A stretch of DNA of 64,000 nt from Sulfurovum sp. (GTDB taxonomy: Bacteria > Campylobacterota > Campylobacteria > Campylobacterales > Sulfurovaceae), in assembly GCA_021166685.1 (NCBI GenBank), contig JAJPEU010000004.1:1-64000 (forward strand), read 5' to 3'. Below are positions 38,064-47,230 of this stretch, one piece after another (position 1 is the stretch's first letter; every line of letters starts with the position of its first letter). The position numbers and the translations under genes were made by a program. The notes below the pieces were generated by a model. It worked only from the letters and a program-made list of their open reading frames with translations. It did no database searches and was not told the origin of the DNA.

Positions 38064-38580
38064 AGCGGAATCCCCTTATTTTATTTTGTTTACCTTGAAG
38101 TATTATCTCAACTCTTCTGTCTGGAGCTAGGCATGCTATAAGAGCTGACCGTTTCATTTTATCACTGCAGCCTCTAGCTACCGGCTTTGCTTCTCCTCTG
38201 CCTCGAACTTTAAAGATACTTTGAACACCTTGTGACTTAAGGTAGGCAGCTACTGAATCCGCTCTTCTTTGAGAAAGATTTAAATTTTTGTTATAGCTTC
38301 CGATTCTATCGGTATACCCGGTGATATCAAAAGAGGCTACATTCAGTTTATTCGCTTTGATATTAGATATAAATTGATTTAAACATCGTTTGCCCTCCCC
38401 TTTCAGCTCTGCTTCATTGAATTCAAAGAGCGCATCCGTATTTAAGGTAATAGTAGTATTGAGCATTATTTTTTGTACTCTTGGGATAAAATATCCTGTT
38501 TTATCGGCCACACTGGTTGTGGAAATTATTGCTAACACTACAAAAAATCCTAAAATTTGTTGTATCCATGTAAGCTTCAT
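38050..38580 (-). CDS. OmpA-like C-terminal domain protein of the adhesin locus
   Basis: The 176-residue protein has a signal peptide (about 1-26, [21 protein letters not shown]) and an OmpA-like peptidoglycan-binding domain. The markers are [49 protein letters not shown] split over about 84-114, and [11 protein letters not shown], with DRRVEI near the end. No beta-barrel is present. OmpA-type genes accompany type I secreted adhesins elsewhere (for example the Shewanella BpfA locus, from memory), where they may support the channel or the adhesin. AAAGGAT precedes the ATG. It is the first gene behind the riboswitch-like leader. Confidence 0.9.
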   Translation of the reverse strand: MKLTWIQQILGFFVVLAIISTTSVADKTGYFIPRVQKIMLNTTITLNTDALFEFNEAELKGEGKRCLNQFISNIKANKLNVASFDITGYTDRIGSYNKNLNLSQRRADSVAAYLKSQGVQSIFKVRGRGEAKPVARGCSDKMKRSALIACLAPDRRVEIILQGKQNKIRGFRYGTN

Positions 38581-38600
38581 TCGTCATCCTTTAAGTTTTT

Positions 38601-38623
38601 TATTGCTGAAATAATCAACAATA
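38601..38623 (-). promoter_or_regulatory. Leader hairpin between riboswitch and ribosome binding site
   Basis: On the transcript UAUUGUUGA (38623-38615) pairs with UCAGCAAUA (38609-38601), nine base pairs with one G-U and a five-base loop. It is followed by six A residues, not U, so it is not a classical terminator. It sits between the aptamer-like element and the AAAGGAU site and could be part of a translational expression platform. Confidence 0.4.
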
Positions 38624-38634
38624 CAATCGACAAT

Positions 38635-38698
38635 GCAACTCGGCAATCTAGCTGGAGACCCGTAGTTTTCCGTCCTACTCTCGCGGGTAGTTTGGCTT
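38635..38698 (-). promoter_or_regulatory. Cyclic-di-GMP-I (GEMM-I) riboswitch-like element
   Basis: On the minus strand the leader reads AAGCCAAAC, then hairpin CUACCC-GCGA-GAGUAG (38690-38675) with a GNRA tetraloop and one C-A mismatch. Next come GGACGGAAAACUACGGGUCU and a second short stem CGG/CCG, closing with GAUUGCCGAGUUGC. Order, tetraloop, the GGACG-A-rich-CUACGGGUCU core and the GAU-GCCG-GUUGC end match my memory of the GEMM-I consensus (GGCAAAC ... GGACGCAAAGCUACGGGUCU ... GCCGGGUUGCC). Deviations are AGCC for GGC, GGAAAAC for GCAAAGC and a short second arm without an obvious tetraloop receptor. It lies 55 bases before an operon for a biofilm-type adhesin, the expected target class. 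Confidence 0.68.
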
Positions 38699-38823
38699 TA
38701 ACGCGTGTTTGATTCGAATTTCTCCACTCTCTCCCAGATAAGGAAAAATTATGAACTATTACAGTGTAATGTTGCTTAAAATGCATTAATATAATATTGA
38801 GGCCTCTGAATAATGATCGTTTA

Positions 38824-38888
38824 GATCCTCTGTTTGGCTTAGGATGACGTAATTTTCGCCATTGCGGGCATGATTCTCTGTCTGGCTT
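38824..38888. repeat. Pair of 17-bp direct repeats upstream of the adhesin leader
   Basis: gatcctctgtttggctt (38824-38840) and gattctctgtctggctt (38872-38888) match at 15 of 17 positions, 48 bases apart. They lie between mfd and the riboswitch-like leader, in the 353-base gap that must contain the operon promoter. No gene is seen in that gap. The repeats could be regulator sites or remnants of a dispersed repeat. Confidence 0.4.
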
Positions 38889-38933
38889 GTAGTTTAATTA
38901 GGGTATTCGCTTGTATGGTTTTATTTGATTTAC

Positions 38934-41912
38934 TTATAAAGATGTTTTCAGATAGGCCATTGCCGTAGCGATGATGTCATCATCATCTTTGCTTGACGAC
39001 TTCAAAACCACACGCGCTTTGCTTTCCTCTTTAAATTCGATAAAAACATTCTCGCCGTATGAAGAAATTTTGGTAATATCTTTTTCTTTGGCAAGCACCT
39101 TCATGACCATGATATCGATAAACTGTCTTGTAATCCTGTCGAGTTTGCCAAAACGATCTGCAATCTCGGATTCGATCTCATACACTTCGCCTGCACTTTC
39201 ACAAAGAGAGAGCCGACGGTAAAGTTCCAGCCGCAATCTGTCTTCTTCGATAAGCTCTGCGCTCAGATAAGCATCTACTGACAGCTTCATATCCACATGC
39301 TGTTCTGCTTCTTTGTGTTCTCCGCTTAGTTCACGGATCGCATCTTCAAGCATGCGCAAATAAAGCGAATATCCGATCTGCTTGATGTGCCCGCTTTGTG
39401 CTTCTCCTATGATATTGCCTCCCCCGCGAATTTCAAGATCATGAAAAGCAAGCACTGCGCCGCTGCCAAGGTCTGAGTGGGATTCCAGCGCAAGCAGTCT
39501 TCGTTTGGCATTGTCGGTAAGACGCTCTTTGTCTGCAACCATAAAGTAGCAGTACCCTTCTTTGCCGCCTCGCCCTACGCGTCCTCTAAGCTGGTGAAGA
39601 TCAGCGATGCCAAAGCTGTCTGCCCCGTCCACGATCATCGTGTTGGCATGAGGCATATGAATACCCGATTCAACAATAGAGGTGGAAAGCAGCACATCAT
39701 ACTCCCCTTCTTCAAACTTCATCATCTCATCTTCAGTCTCTTGGGCTGAAATTTTAGAATGCAGTACCGCTATACGCATACTCGGAAGGATATGGAGCAA
39801 CTCTTTTTTCTTCTCATCAATGCCCGCAATGGAATTGAAGACATAAAAAATCTGTCCTCCCCGACGACGTTCACGCATCATAGCTTCCTTAATGATCTTC
39901 TCATCATAGCTTTTTACAAACGTGCGCACCCCTTTTCTCTCAATCGGCGGCGTAAGTATCTCTGAAAAGCTTTTGATCTGGGAGAGGGCAAGATTGAGAC
40001 TTCGTGGTATCGGTGTTGCGCTCATGCTCAAAAGATGCACATCAATAGCCATCTCTTTAAGCGCTTCTTTTTGCTTGACCCCAAACTTGTGTTCTTCATC
40101 GATCACCACCAAAGCCAGGTTTTTAAATTTAACTTTGAGCAATGCGTGCGTTCCTACGACCACATTGATTGTCCCCTCTAAAAGCCCTTTTTGTATAGCG
40201 CTTTTTTCTTTGGCAGACGTAAACCTGTCAAGCTTTGCCGTATTGATGCCAAATTCGTAAAAACGTTCTTTAAGGCTTTTATAGTGCTGAGAGCTCAGCA
40301 AAGTGGTAGGGGCTATCATCATGGCCTGGTAACCGTTTTTGACCGCGACAAACATCCCGTTCATTGCCACTTCGGTTTTTCCAAATCCTACGTCTGCGCT
40401 CAAAAGCCTATCCATCATACGTCCGCTGCCCATATCGATGAGAAGCTCATGAATAGCCCTTTCCTGATCTTCAGTATGCATAAAGCCTGCTTTTGCCATA
40501 AAAAGAGCATGCTCTTCCATGTCCGATCTTAAAATGATCCCTTTTTTTAGATGACGCTGGGCAGAAAGGTTAATAATTTGGGAAGCAATGGCAAAAAGCT
40601 TTTCACGTACTTTGGCTTTCAGGCTTCTAAAACTTGCTTTTCCAAGTCTGTCAAGAACAGGCAGCGCACCCCCTTCGGCTACATACCGGTCTATCACCTC
40701 AAGATTTGAGACAGGGATGAGAAGTGTATCTTCATTTTGGTACTGCATGACCACAAATTCACTTGTAGCGCCCAAAACCTCTCTTTTTTCAATGCCCTTA
40801 AAGATCCCCACTCCATGATTCTCATGTACGACATAGTCGCCCTGTTTAAGCTCATCAAGGATCAAAGTCGCTTTTTTAACACGTTTGGATTTAAGCGGTT
40901 TGTTAAGGGAGAGAATAAGTTTGTCCGGGCCAAGAAGATTGACTATTCCTTCCTGATAAACAAAAGTGATATTTTCAAAAAAATCCAATTGTGAACCGCG
41001 CACAATGCTCTCGTTTTTGGCAATAACGGTGATCTGTTTGTCTTTATGTGCATGCAGGAGCTTGTTGGGGTCAACCACTTCGAGATCACGGTATCTGCTT
41101 TGTTGAGAAATAACAGGAAGCAAAAAAGACTCATAGGGAATAAGCGGCTCGCTTAACTCGTAGATCTCCTTGAGTTCTTCCTCCAGATTGCCGGTATAGA
41201 TTGCAGAAAACTGTTCAAATACACTTTCGCCCAACTCTGCAAGATGCCAAAGCCCGAGGGAGTCAATATCTTTAACAAACGTATCATAGCTGCTCTGCTC
41301 TACCCTGTGCCGGAGCGCTTCGTGTTCTTTTTGAGGCAGTGCTAAAAATGCCGGAAGTATCGTTAGAGACTCCAACTCTTCGCTCAGCCTTTTTTGGGTT
41401 CCTTCATCATAAGGATGAATGGCTTCTATCTCTTCATCAAACAGTGAGATGCGATAAGGATTGGGTGCGTGAATAGGAAAAATATCTACTATGTCTCCGC
41501 GAAAAGAAACCTCTCCTCTGCTTGCTGCAATATCTGTAAAGTGATACCCCCAGCGGTATAGGGTATCTTTCAATGAATTTAAATCAAGGGTATCTCCAAA
41601 CGCAACCGTCCTAGAAGCAAACCACTGCGGTTTTGGAAAAGGAATAAGCAAGGTTCTTATCGGTGCGACAATTATTTTTTTATTTTGGCTCTCATGGTAT
41701 CCTGAAAGCTGGACAAAAAACTGTTGAATATCGTCAGTGTAGGTGCGCAAATCTTCCCCTACATTTATACGCAAATCAGGAAGCACAAACGTGTCATACC
41801 CCAATAAATACGCCACATCGCGTATCTTTACGGCTTCTTTGTCGTCTTTACAAATAAGAAGTTTATTTTCTTTTAAATTTTCCAGATATTCGTAGATATT
41901 ACTTTGATACAT
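38934..41912 (-). CDS. mfd: Transcription-repair coupling factor Mfd
   Basis: Mfd removes stalled RNA polymerase and recruits UvrA. The 992-residue protein has a UvrB-like N-terminal part and an RNA polymerase interaction domain (about 345-420, ELKQGDYVVHENHGVGIFKGIE). The RecG-like translocase has Walker A ADVGFGKTE, box DEEHKFG and motif VI QLRGRVGRGGKEGYCYF, followed by a C-terminal TRCF domain. It is about 150 residues shorter than E. coli Mfd, as is common in this phylum. It overlaps folC by 14 bases. Confidence 0.96.
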   Translation of the reverse strand: MYQSNIYEYLENLKENKLLICKDDKEAVKIRDVAYLLGYDTFVLPDLRINVGEDLRTYTDDIQQFFVQLSGYHESQNKKIIVAPIRTLLIPFPKPQWFASRTVAFGDTLDLNSLKDTLYRWGYHFTDIAASRGEVSFRGDIVDIFPIHAPNPYRISLFDEEIEAIHPYDEGTQKRLSEELESLTILPAFLALPQKEHEALRHRVEQSSYDTFVKDIDSLGLWHLAELGESVFEQFSAIYTGNLEEELKEIYELSEPLIPYESFLLPVISQQSRYRDLEVVDPNKLLHAHKDKQITVIAKNESIVRGSQLDFFENITFVYQEGIVNLLGPDKLILSLNKPLKSKRVKKATLILDELKQGDYVVHENHGVGIFKGIEKREVLGATSEFVVMQYQNEDTLLIPVSNLEVIDRYVAEGGALPVLDRLGKASFRSLKAKVREKLFAIASQIINLSAQRHLKKGIILRSDMEEHALFMAKAGFMHTEDQERAIHELLIDMGSGRMMDRLLSADVGFGKTEVAMNGMFVAVKNGYQAMMIAPTTLLSSQHYKSLKERFYEFGINTAKLDRFTSAKEKSAIQKGLLEGTINVVVGTHALLKVKFKNLALVVIDEEHKFGVKQKEALKEMAIDVHLLSMSATPIPRSLNLALSQIKSFSEILTPPIERKGVRTFVKSYDEKIIKEAMMRERRRGGQIFYVFNSIAGIDEKKKELLHILPSMRIAVLHSKISAQETEDEMMKFEEGEYDVLLSTSIVESGIHMPHANTMIVDGADSFGIADLHQLRGRVGRGGKEGYCYFMVADKERLTDNAKRRLLALESHSDLGSGAVLAFHDLEIRGGGNIIGEAQSGHIKQIGYSLYLRMLEDAIRELSGEHKEAEQHVDMKLSVDAYLSAELIEEDRLRLELYRRLSLCESAGEVYEIESEIADRFGKLDRITRQFIDIMVMKVLAKEKDITKISSYGENVFIEFKEESKARVVLKSSSKDDDDIIATAMAYLKTSL

Positions 41913-43080
41913 ATTTATTTTTATCCATTTTTTTAAGAAATGCTTCGACTACATGAAACGATCCAAATACAAGGTAATTTTCCTCTTTGTTGATCTTTCC
42001 ATTAAAATAAGTGTACTCCAGTCCCATTTTTTTGAGTGCTCTTTCTATCTGTTCAAGACCTGCGGCGCGCTCAGAATAGATAGGGATTATCTCTACCCGT
42101 TTCACTTTGGGTTTAAGTACACGCAAAACCTCTTCGTAATTTTTATCATTCAAACTGTTGTAAATAAGCACTGTCTTTTTATTTAAAGCTTTTTCTATAA
42201 CGCTTGCAGCCAAAGGATTATGCCCCACATCAATCCGTACATTTTCTCTCCAAAGATAAAAACGCCCGAAGAGTTCAAGAGATTTTAAATCATCTACATT
42301 GTAAGAAATGCTCAAAATATCCAGTGCCTGCAAAGAGACCAAGGCATTGTCTATAAGATAATTGCCCCAGGCTTTTTGCTTGGCAATCTCTTTTAGTTTT
42401 ATCAGTCTGTCATCTATGCGCATATCCTGGTTCAAAAAAAGTTCCGCCCCTTTTTGTTTGACAATCTTTTGAGCCACATCAACCACTTCTTTGAAAGGTT
42501 GGGGTGAGAGCAGGACCCGCTTTTGAATGCTTCGTATTTTTGTGCTTGCAATCTCTTCGACAGTATCACCCAAAAAAGCCTGGTGGTCTATGCCTATGGG
42601 CGTGATGACGCTCAGTGCTTTATCGCATATATTGGTTGCATCATGTTCTCCGCCCAACCCTGCTTCCAAAACGATCAAATCAAGATTTTCAAAAATAACC
42701 AAAGCTAAAAGCGTGGTGTATTCAAAATAGCTTAGGTTTTCACATACGGTTTTTCCCAGGATACCAAAAAGTCTTGCATGTGCCGTTTGAAGCGCTGCAT
42801 CTTGCACATCAGCTCCATTGATCCATATACGTTCATTGAATTTCATAATGTGAGGAGAGGAAAAATGTCCCGTCTTGTAGCCGCTTTTGTGAGCTAAATA
42901 AGCGATAATCCTGCCGGTAGAACCTTTACCGTTTGTTCCTACGATATGAACGGTTTGAGGGTGCTTTAGGTGTGGCTTTAGTTTTTTGTATGCTGCAAAT
43001 ATCCTGCTGTGATCGATCTCTTTATAATAAAGAGGTTTATTCGCTAAAAAATCTGTAAAAGAGGGTACCGTGCTATTCAC
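41899..43080 (-). CDS. folC: Folylpolyglutamate/dihydrofolate synthase FolC
   Basis: FolC adds glutamate to folates. Conserved features are HIVGTNGKGSTGRIIAYLAHKSGYKTGHFSSPHI (P-loop and SSPH, in two blocks near 45-75), LEAGLGGEHDATN and ITPIGIDHQAFLG. The open frame runs to an ATG at 43128. I use the GTG at 43080 (reading VNSTVPSFTDFLANKP) because it overlaps the lptE stop by 8 bases and the extra N-terminal codons are rich in charged residues typical of a shadow. The choice is not certain. The resulting length is about 393 residues. Confidence 0.88.
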   Translation of the reverse strand: MNSTVPSFTDFLANKPLYYKEIDHSRIFAAYKKLKPHLKHPQTVHIVGTNGKGSTGRIIAYLAHKSGYKTGHFSSPHIMKFNERIWINGADVQDAALQTAHARLFGILGKTVCENLSYFEYTTLLALVIFENLDLIVLEAGLGGEHDATNICDKALSVITPIGIDHQAFLGDTVEEIASTKIRSIQKRVLLSPQPFKEVVDVAQKIVKQKGAELFLNQDMRIDDRLIKLKEIAKQKAWGNYLIDNALVSLQALDILSISYNVDDLKSLELFGRFYLWRENVRIDVGHNPLAASVIEKALNKKTVLIYNSLNDKNYEEVLRVLKPKVKRVEIIPIYSERAAGLEQIERALKKMGLEYTYFNGKINKEENYLVFGSFHVVEAFLKKMDKNKYVSK

Positions 43081-43618
43081 TGCTTCCCGCTCTCGTTCCT
43101 TTGGCGCTTGCATAGGCCAAAAACTCATTCATAGCTTTTTCCAGTCCTCTGCGAATCGCTTGGATTCTTAGCGTGGAGGAGAGAAGGGAGCTGGCTTGAA
43201 TATCTCCTTCTTGTATCGCGGTAATAGTCTTTTTAAGTTTGCCTTGCTTGGTAATCATATCAAAAGTGACGCGAACATCGGCACGATAACGCGTTACATA
43301 TCCGTCTTTGTAGGCTAAAGGAGTAAAAGTCGTTCCGGCATACGAGACAATAATCTGGCTTTGGGCTTGCTTTTTAGGTACTATTTTGCCCTTAAAGCGC
43401 GTATAGACCATCCGATTCATCTCATCTTTAATAAACGGTGCATTTTCAGGCTCGGCCCTGTCAACATGTACTTCCACATACACGGTGTCGGAAAATATAT
43501 TTTCTATTGCATGAGAAGAGGGCTTATAGCCGCACCCGGTCAAAATGAATAATGCGTAATACATAATAAATAATTTGAGTATGTTTTTTTTAGAAAAATT
43601 TTTATTTGATCGTTCCAC
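43073..43618 (-). CDS. lptE: LPS-assembly lipoprotein LptE-like
   Basis: This lipoprotein would sit with LptD in the outer membrane to insert lipopolysaccharide. A basic N-region is followed by a hydrophobic stretch and a lipobox LTGC (ILKLFIMYYALFILTGCGYK). The rest (VYVEVHVDRAEPENAPFIKDEMNRMVYTRF, about 160 residues) fits the small LptE/RlpB-like proteins of this phylum. I choose the GTG at 43618 with AGAGAGG seven bases upstream. An ATG at 43648 is the alternative. The signal peptide region is coded by an ATTATG/TATTACG-like low-complexity stretch. The position between leuS and folC is conserved in Campylobacterota, from memory. Confidence 0.72.
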   Translation of the reverse strand: MERSNKNFSKKNILKLFIMYYALFILTGCGYKPSSHAIENIFSDTVYVEVHVDRAEPENAPFIKDEMNRMVYTRFKGKIVPKKQAQSQIIVSYAGTTFTPLAYKDGYVTRYRADVRVTFDMITKQGKLKKTITAIQEGDIQASSLLSSTLRIQAIRRGLEKAMNEFLAYASAKGTRAGSSE

Positions 43619-43693
43619 TTGTTTGCCTCTCTCTTCTTGCAAAAACATTGCAATGCATACCTCAATTATTACTCAGCGTTTATTCATTGTTAA

Positions 43694-46138
43694 TTAAATC
43701 GGCTTCACGGCAAGGTTCACCAGCTTGCCAGGAACCACAACTTCTTTGACAATACTCATTCCCTCAAGCCATTTGCTGCCGGCCTCTTTAGCCAAAGAGA
43801 GAATCTCTTCTTGGCCCATATTTGGATCCACTTCAATCTCGGTACGCTTTTTGCCTCCGATCATCACAACATACATGATCACATCCTGCACAAAAACCTC
43901 GTCTTTAATTTCAAGGATGGACTGGAGATTTTTGCGATCAAAAAGAACATCGCTTAACTCTGTTGCAATATGAGGAATGATCGGCTCCAAAAGATTAAGC
44001 ATAATATACATTCCCTCGGTCCACACCTCCGCATTGTCTTGTTTATCCAGCGCATTAAGCGCTTCCATGCATGCAGCAATAAGGGTATTGAATGCAAAAG
44101 TTTTTTCGTAGACATCCGTAGATTTTTGCAAAGCCTCATATACTTTTGCTCTTGCAGCTTTGGTTTCTTTCCCCAAAGCTTTTTGGTCTATATCCCGAAG
44201 CGCATTGTGTGTAACTTTTTCTTTTCTGTCATAAAGTTTTTTGATAAACCTAAATGCACCCTCAACGGCAGAATCATTCCATTCAAGTTCTTTTTGGGGG
44301 GGTGCGGCAAAAAGAGTAAAAAGCCTCGCAGTATCGGCTCCGTATTTTTCTACCAGCGCATCCGGGTCAACCGTATTGCCTTTGGATTTGCTCATCTTTG
44401 CACCGTCCATAAGCACCATTCCCTGCGTCAAAAGACGCTCAAACGGCTCATCAATATCATGATAACCCAAATCCCGTAACACTTTAGTAAAAAATCGTGC
44501 ATAAAGCAGATGCAAGATAGCATGTTCTATCCCGCCGATATACTGGTCCACGGCCAGCCAATAATTTGCTTCTTCTTTGTCAATACCCACCTCATTCCAT
44601 TTCTTAGGATTGGTTGCATATCGAAATTGATACCAGCTTGATTGCACAAAGGTATCAAGGGTATCCGTTTCGCGCAAAGCATCATTTCCGCATTTTGGAC
44701 AAATACAGTGTTTCCATGTGGGGTGATTCTCTAGAGGATTGCCTTCGCCTGTAATGTGGACATCTTCGGGTAACGCAATGGGAAGATTTTCTATCTTTTC
44801 AGGCACAAGCCCGCATTGTTCACAATGAACAAAAGGTATAGGGGCGCCCCAATAGCGCTGGCGGCTTATTCCCCAATTTCGCAACCTATAGTTTGTAGTT
44901 CCCTTTCCCTGTTTTTTTTCTTCGAAAAGCGCGATAACGGCTGCTTTGGCTTCTGTATTTTTCATTCCCGTAAAAGTTTCAGAATTTTCCAATATGCCCT
45001 CTTGGGTATAAGGAAGAATGTCATCATTTCCGTGTATTACTCGTTTTATGGGAAGATTGTATTTTGAGGCAAATTCAAAATCTCTCTCATCATGCGCCGG
45101 CACCGCCATTACAGCACCCCCGCCATAAGAAGCCAACACGAAGTTTGCCGTCCATACAGGGATCTCTTCACCTGTCAGAGGATGAATCACTGTGATACCA
45201 AGGGCGTATCCTTCCTTATCTGCTTGTGCTCTTTCTCTTTCTGTCATATTGGCGATAGCTGTAATTTTTTGAGCCGTATCCGCCTTGATCAGGCTATTTT
45301 CTATAAGATATTTTGCAATAGGATGCTCTGCTGCAAGTGCCGAATACGTCACGCCGTAAATAGTGTCCGGGCGTGTGGTAAAAACAGTGTATCTCTCAAA
45401 CTTTCCGTCAAGTTTTTTCTTACTCTCCCCGCTCAGTTCAAATTCAAATTCCAGACCTTGGGATTTTCCTATCCAATTGCTTTGCATTGTGAGGACCTGG
45501 GAAGGCCATTTGCCTTCAAGCTTTTCCAGATCGCTCAAAAGTTCATCTGCATACTTAATGATATCAATATAGTACCCTGGCATTTGCTTGAGCTGTACCG
45601 GATTATCACAACGCCAACAACATCCTTCTTCTACCTGCTCATTGGCCAATACGGTATGACACGTCTCACACCAGTTGACCGTAGTGGATTCGCGATAAAG
45701 CAATCCCTCTTGATACATTTTGATAATAAACTCTTGTTCCCATCTTGTATAAAGTTCATCACAGGTAGCAAACTCACGGCTCTTGGAGAACGAAAGTCCC
45801 AATGAAGCCAATTCTTTACGCATATATTCTATGTTTTCGTAAGTCCATTTTTTAGGATGAAGCTTATGTTTGATTGCTGCATTCTCAGCAGGCATTCCAA
45901 AAGCATCCCATCCAATAGGATGCAATACATTATACTCTTGCTTGCGATAATAACGGGCAAAAGCATCGCCTATAGCATAGTTGCGCACGTGTCCCATATG
46001 AATACGTCCGCTTGGATAGGGAAACATACTTAAAATATATTTTTTCTTTTGCTTCAAAGAATCCGAAGGCTCAAACGCTCCTTCATCTTCCCATGTTTTC
46101 TGCCATTTGGCTTCAATCTCTTTTGGATTGTAACTCAT
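43694..46138 (-). CDS. leuS: Leucyl-tRNA synthetase
   Basis: The 814-residue class I synthetase charges tRNA-Leu. It has the HIGH-type motif [15 protein letters not shown] at about 41-55 and zinc-binding CETCH...CWRC residues near 155-180. An editing CP1 domain with [12 protein letters not shown] follows, and the KMSKS loop is [12 protein letters not shown] near 585. The length is close to family average. It is the first gene of leuS-lptE-folC-mfd; lptE follows after about 45-75 bases depending on its start. Confidence 0.98.
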   Translation of the reverse strand: MSYNPKEIEAKWQKTWEDEGAFEPSDSLKQKKKYILSMFPYPSGRIHMGHVRNYAIGDAFARYYRKQEYNVLHPIGWDAFGMPAENAAIKHKLHPKKWTYENIEYMRKELASLGLSFSKSREFATCDELYTRWEQEFIIKMYQEGLLYRESTTVNWCETCHTVLANEQVEEGCCWRCDNPVQLKQMPGYYIDIIKYADELLSDLEKLEGKWPSQVLTMQSNWIGKSQGLEFEFELSGESKKKLDGKFERYTVFTTRPDTIYGVTYSALAAEHPIAKYLIENSLIKADTAQKITAIANMTERERAQADKEGYALGITVIHPLTGEEIPVWTANFVLASYGGGAVMAVPAHDERDFEFASKYNLPIKRVIHGNDDILPYTQEGILENSETFTGMKNTEAKAAVIALFEEKKQGKGTTNYRLRNWGISRQRYWGAPIPFVHCEQCGLVPEKIENLPIALPEDVHITGEGNPLENHPTWKHCICPKCGNDALRETDTLDTFVQSSWYQFRYATNPKKWNEVGIDKEEANYWLAVDQYIGGIEHAILHLLYARFFTKVLRDLGYHDIDEPFERLLTQGMVLMDGAKMSKSKGNTVDPDALVEKYGADTARLFTLFAAPPQKELEWNDSAVEGAFRFIKKLYDRKEKVTHNALRDIDQKALGKETKAARAKVYEALQKSTDVYEKTFAFNTLIAACMEALNALDKQDNAEVWTEGMYIMLNLLEPIIPHIATELSDVLFDRKNLQSILEIKDEVFVQDVIMYVVMIGGKKRTEIEVDPNMGQEEILSLAKEAGSKWLEGMSIVKEVVVPGKLVNLAVKPI

Positions 46139-46218
46139 TTTTTCTCACTTGGTTGGTCTCTATTGCATAGACGGGATTATACCCAAGTAGTCATTAATTC
46201 CAACAAGACGATTGTTTA

Positions 46219-47103
46219 TCAAAAAGTATTGCACTCACGAAGGTCTCCGTTTTGAAAACCGCGCCTGAACCATTCTTCACGCTGCTTTGAACTCCCGTGT
46301 GTAAAGGCATCGGGTACGACATAACCCTGTGCTTTTTTTTGAAGAGTATCATCCCCGATCGCGCTCGCAGCCTTAAGCGCTTCTTCCACATCTCCGGGCT
46401 CAAGGATATCAAAACGCTTTTGTGCATGATATGCCCATGCACCGGCATAGCAATCCGCCTGAAGCTCTACTCTCACCTGCAGCGCATTTGCTTTGACGCT
46501 ATTGTTGCCCCATTGTTGTTTTGCCTGCTGCACCTTGTCGAGTGTTCCTTGGAGATTCTGGATATGATGCCCTATTTCATGTGCCAGAACATAAGCCTGA
46601 GCAAAATCGCCCGGTGCGCTGTGTCTTTTGGCCAGCTCATCAAAGAAACCAAGATCAAGATAAACTTTTTGATCAGCAGGACAATAAAAAGGCCCCATCT
46701 GTGCACTGGCAAATCCGCATCCGCTCTGGGTCGCATTACGGTAAAGTACCACTTTTGGCTCTTTATACCGAATGCCGTATTCTGGAAGCGTCTCTTTCCA
46801 AACCTCTTCAATATCTGCAAGCACCGTAGAAATAAAGGCAGCCTGACGGTCATCTTTTGCCTGATCGACGATCTGGGTGCTCCCCTGTTCACCGATTCCC
46901 AAGATCGAAAGGGGATTAAATCCGTTCATATAGGCAAGCACCCCAAGAAAGATCAGCACCCAACCGAATTTGGTTCTAAGCAAAGGTCTGATCAAGGGCC
47001 AGATCATCATAACAGTACCCATCGACGAAGTGCCTCCGCCTCCGGGAGAACTGCTGCGCTTATCTTCTACATTATTGCTTTGGCGCCGACCTTCCCATTT
47101 CAT
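46219..47103 (-). CDS. ypfJ: YpfJ-type neutral zinc metallopeptidase
   Basis: The 294-residue protein starts MKWEGRRQSNNVEDKRSSS, the usual YpfJ opening, then a glycine-rich linker and a transmembrane helix near 42-60 (FGWVLIFLGVLAYM). The zinc motif LAHEIGHHIQNL is near 165-176. Further conserved parts are ELQADCYAGAWA and FTHGSSKQREEWFRRGF at the end. It belongs to the family PF04228. The natural substrate is not known. It is divergent from dnaX and 80 bases from leuS. Confidence 0.93.
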   Translation of the reverse strand: MKWEGRRQSNNVEDKRSSSPGGGGTSSMGTVMMIWPLIRPLLRTKFGWVLIFLGVLAYMNGFNPLSILGIGEQGSTQIVDQAKDDRQAAFISTVLADIEEVWKETLPEYGIRYKEPKVVLYRNATQSGCGFASAQMGPFYCPADQKVYLDLGFFDELAKRHSAPGDFAQAYVLAHEIGHHIQNLQGTLDKVQQAKQQWGNNSVKANALQVRVELQADCYAGAWAYHAQKRFDILEPGDVEEALKAASAIGDDTLQKKAQGYVVPDAFTHGSSKQREEWFRRGFQNGDLRECNTF

Positions 47104-47230
47104 TTTTTCCCCTTTATAAAATAATGGTTTGCTTAGTCAATTATACCAATCAAAAGTAAAATTTCACTACAATATATAACTATCAAAATCGTTTAAAAAT
47201 TAAAATGAGAGTCAAAATGAAGGAGTCACT

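Noticed and set aside
38577-38786. 69-codon frame across the riboswitch-like leader
   Set aside because: It reads through the structured aptamer-like sequence, ends next to the start of the OmpA-like gene and has no family resemblance.
30859-38823. 12-mer AATGATCGTTTA on both sides of the secretion locus, a possible attachment-site pair
   Set aside because: Many 12-mer matches are expected by chance in 64 kb, the match does not extend, and no integrase gene is present.
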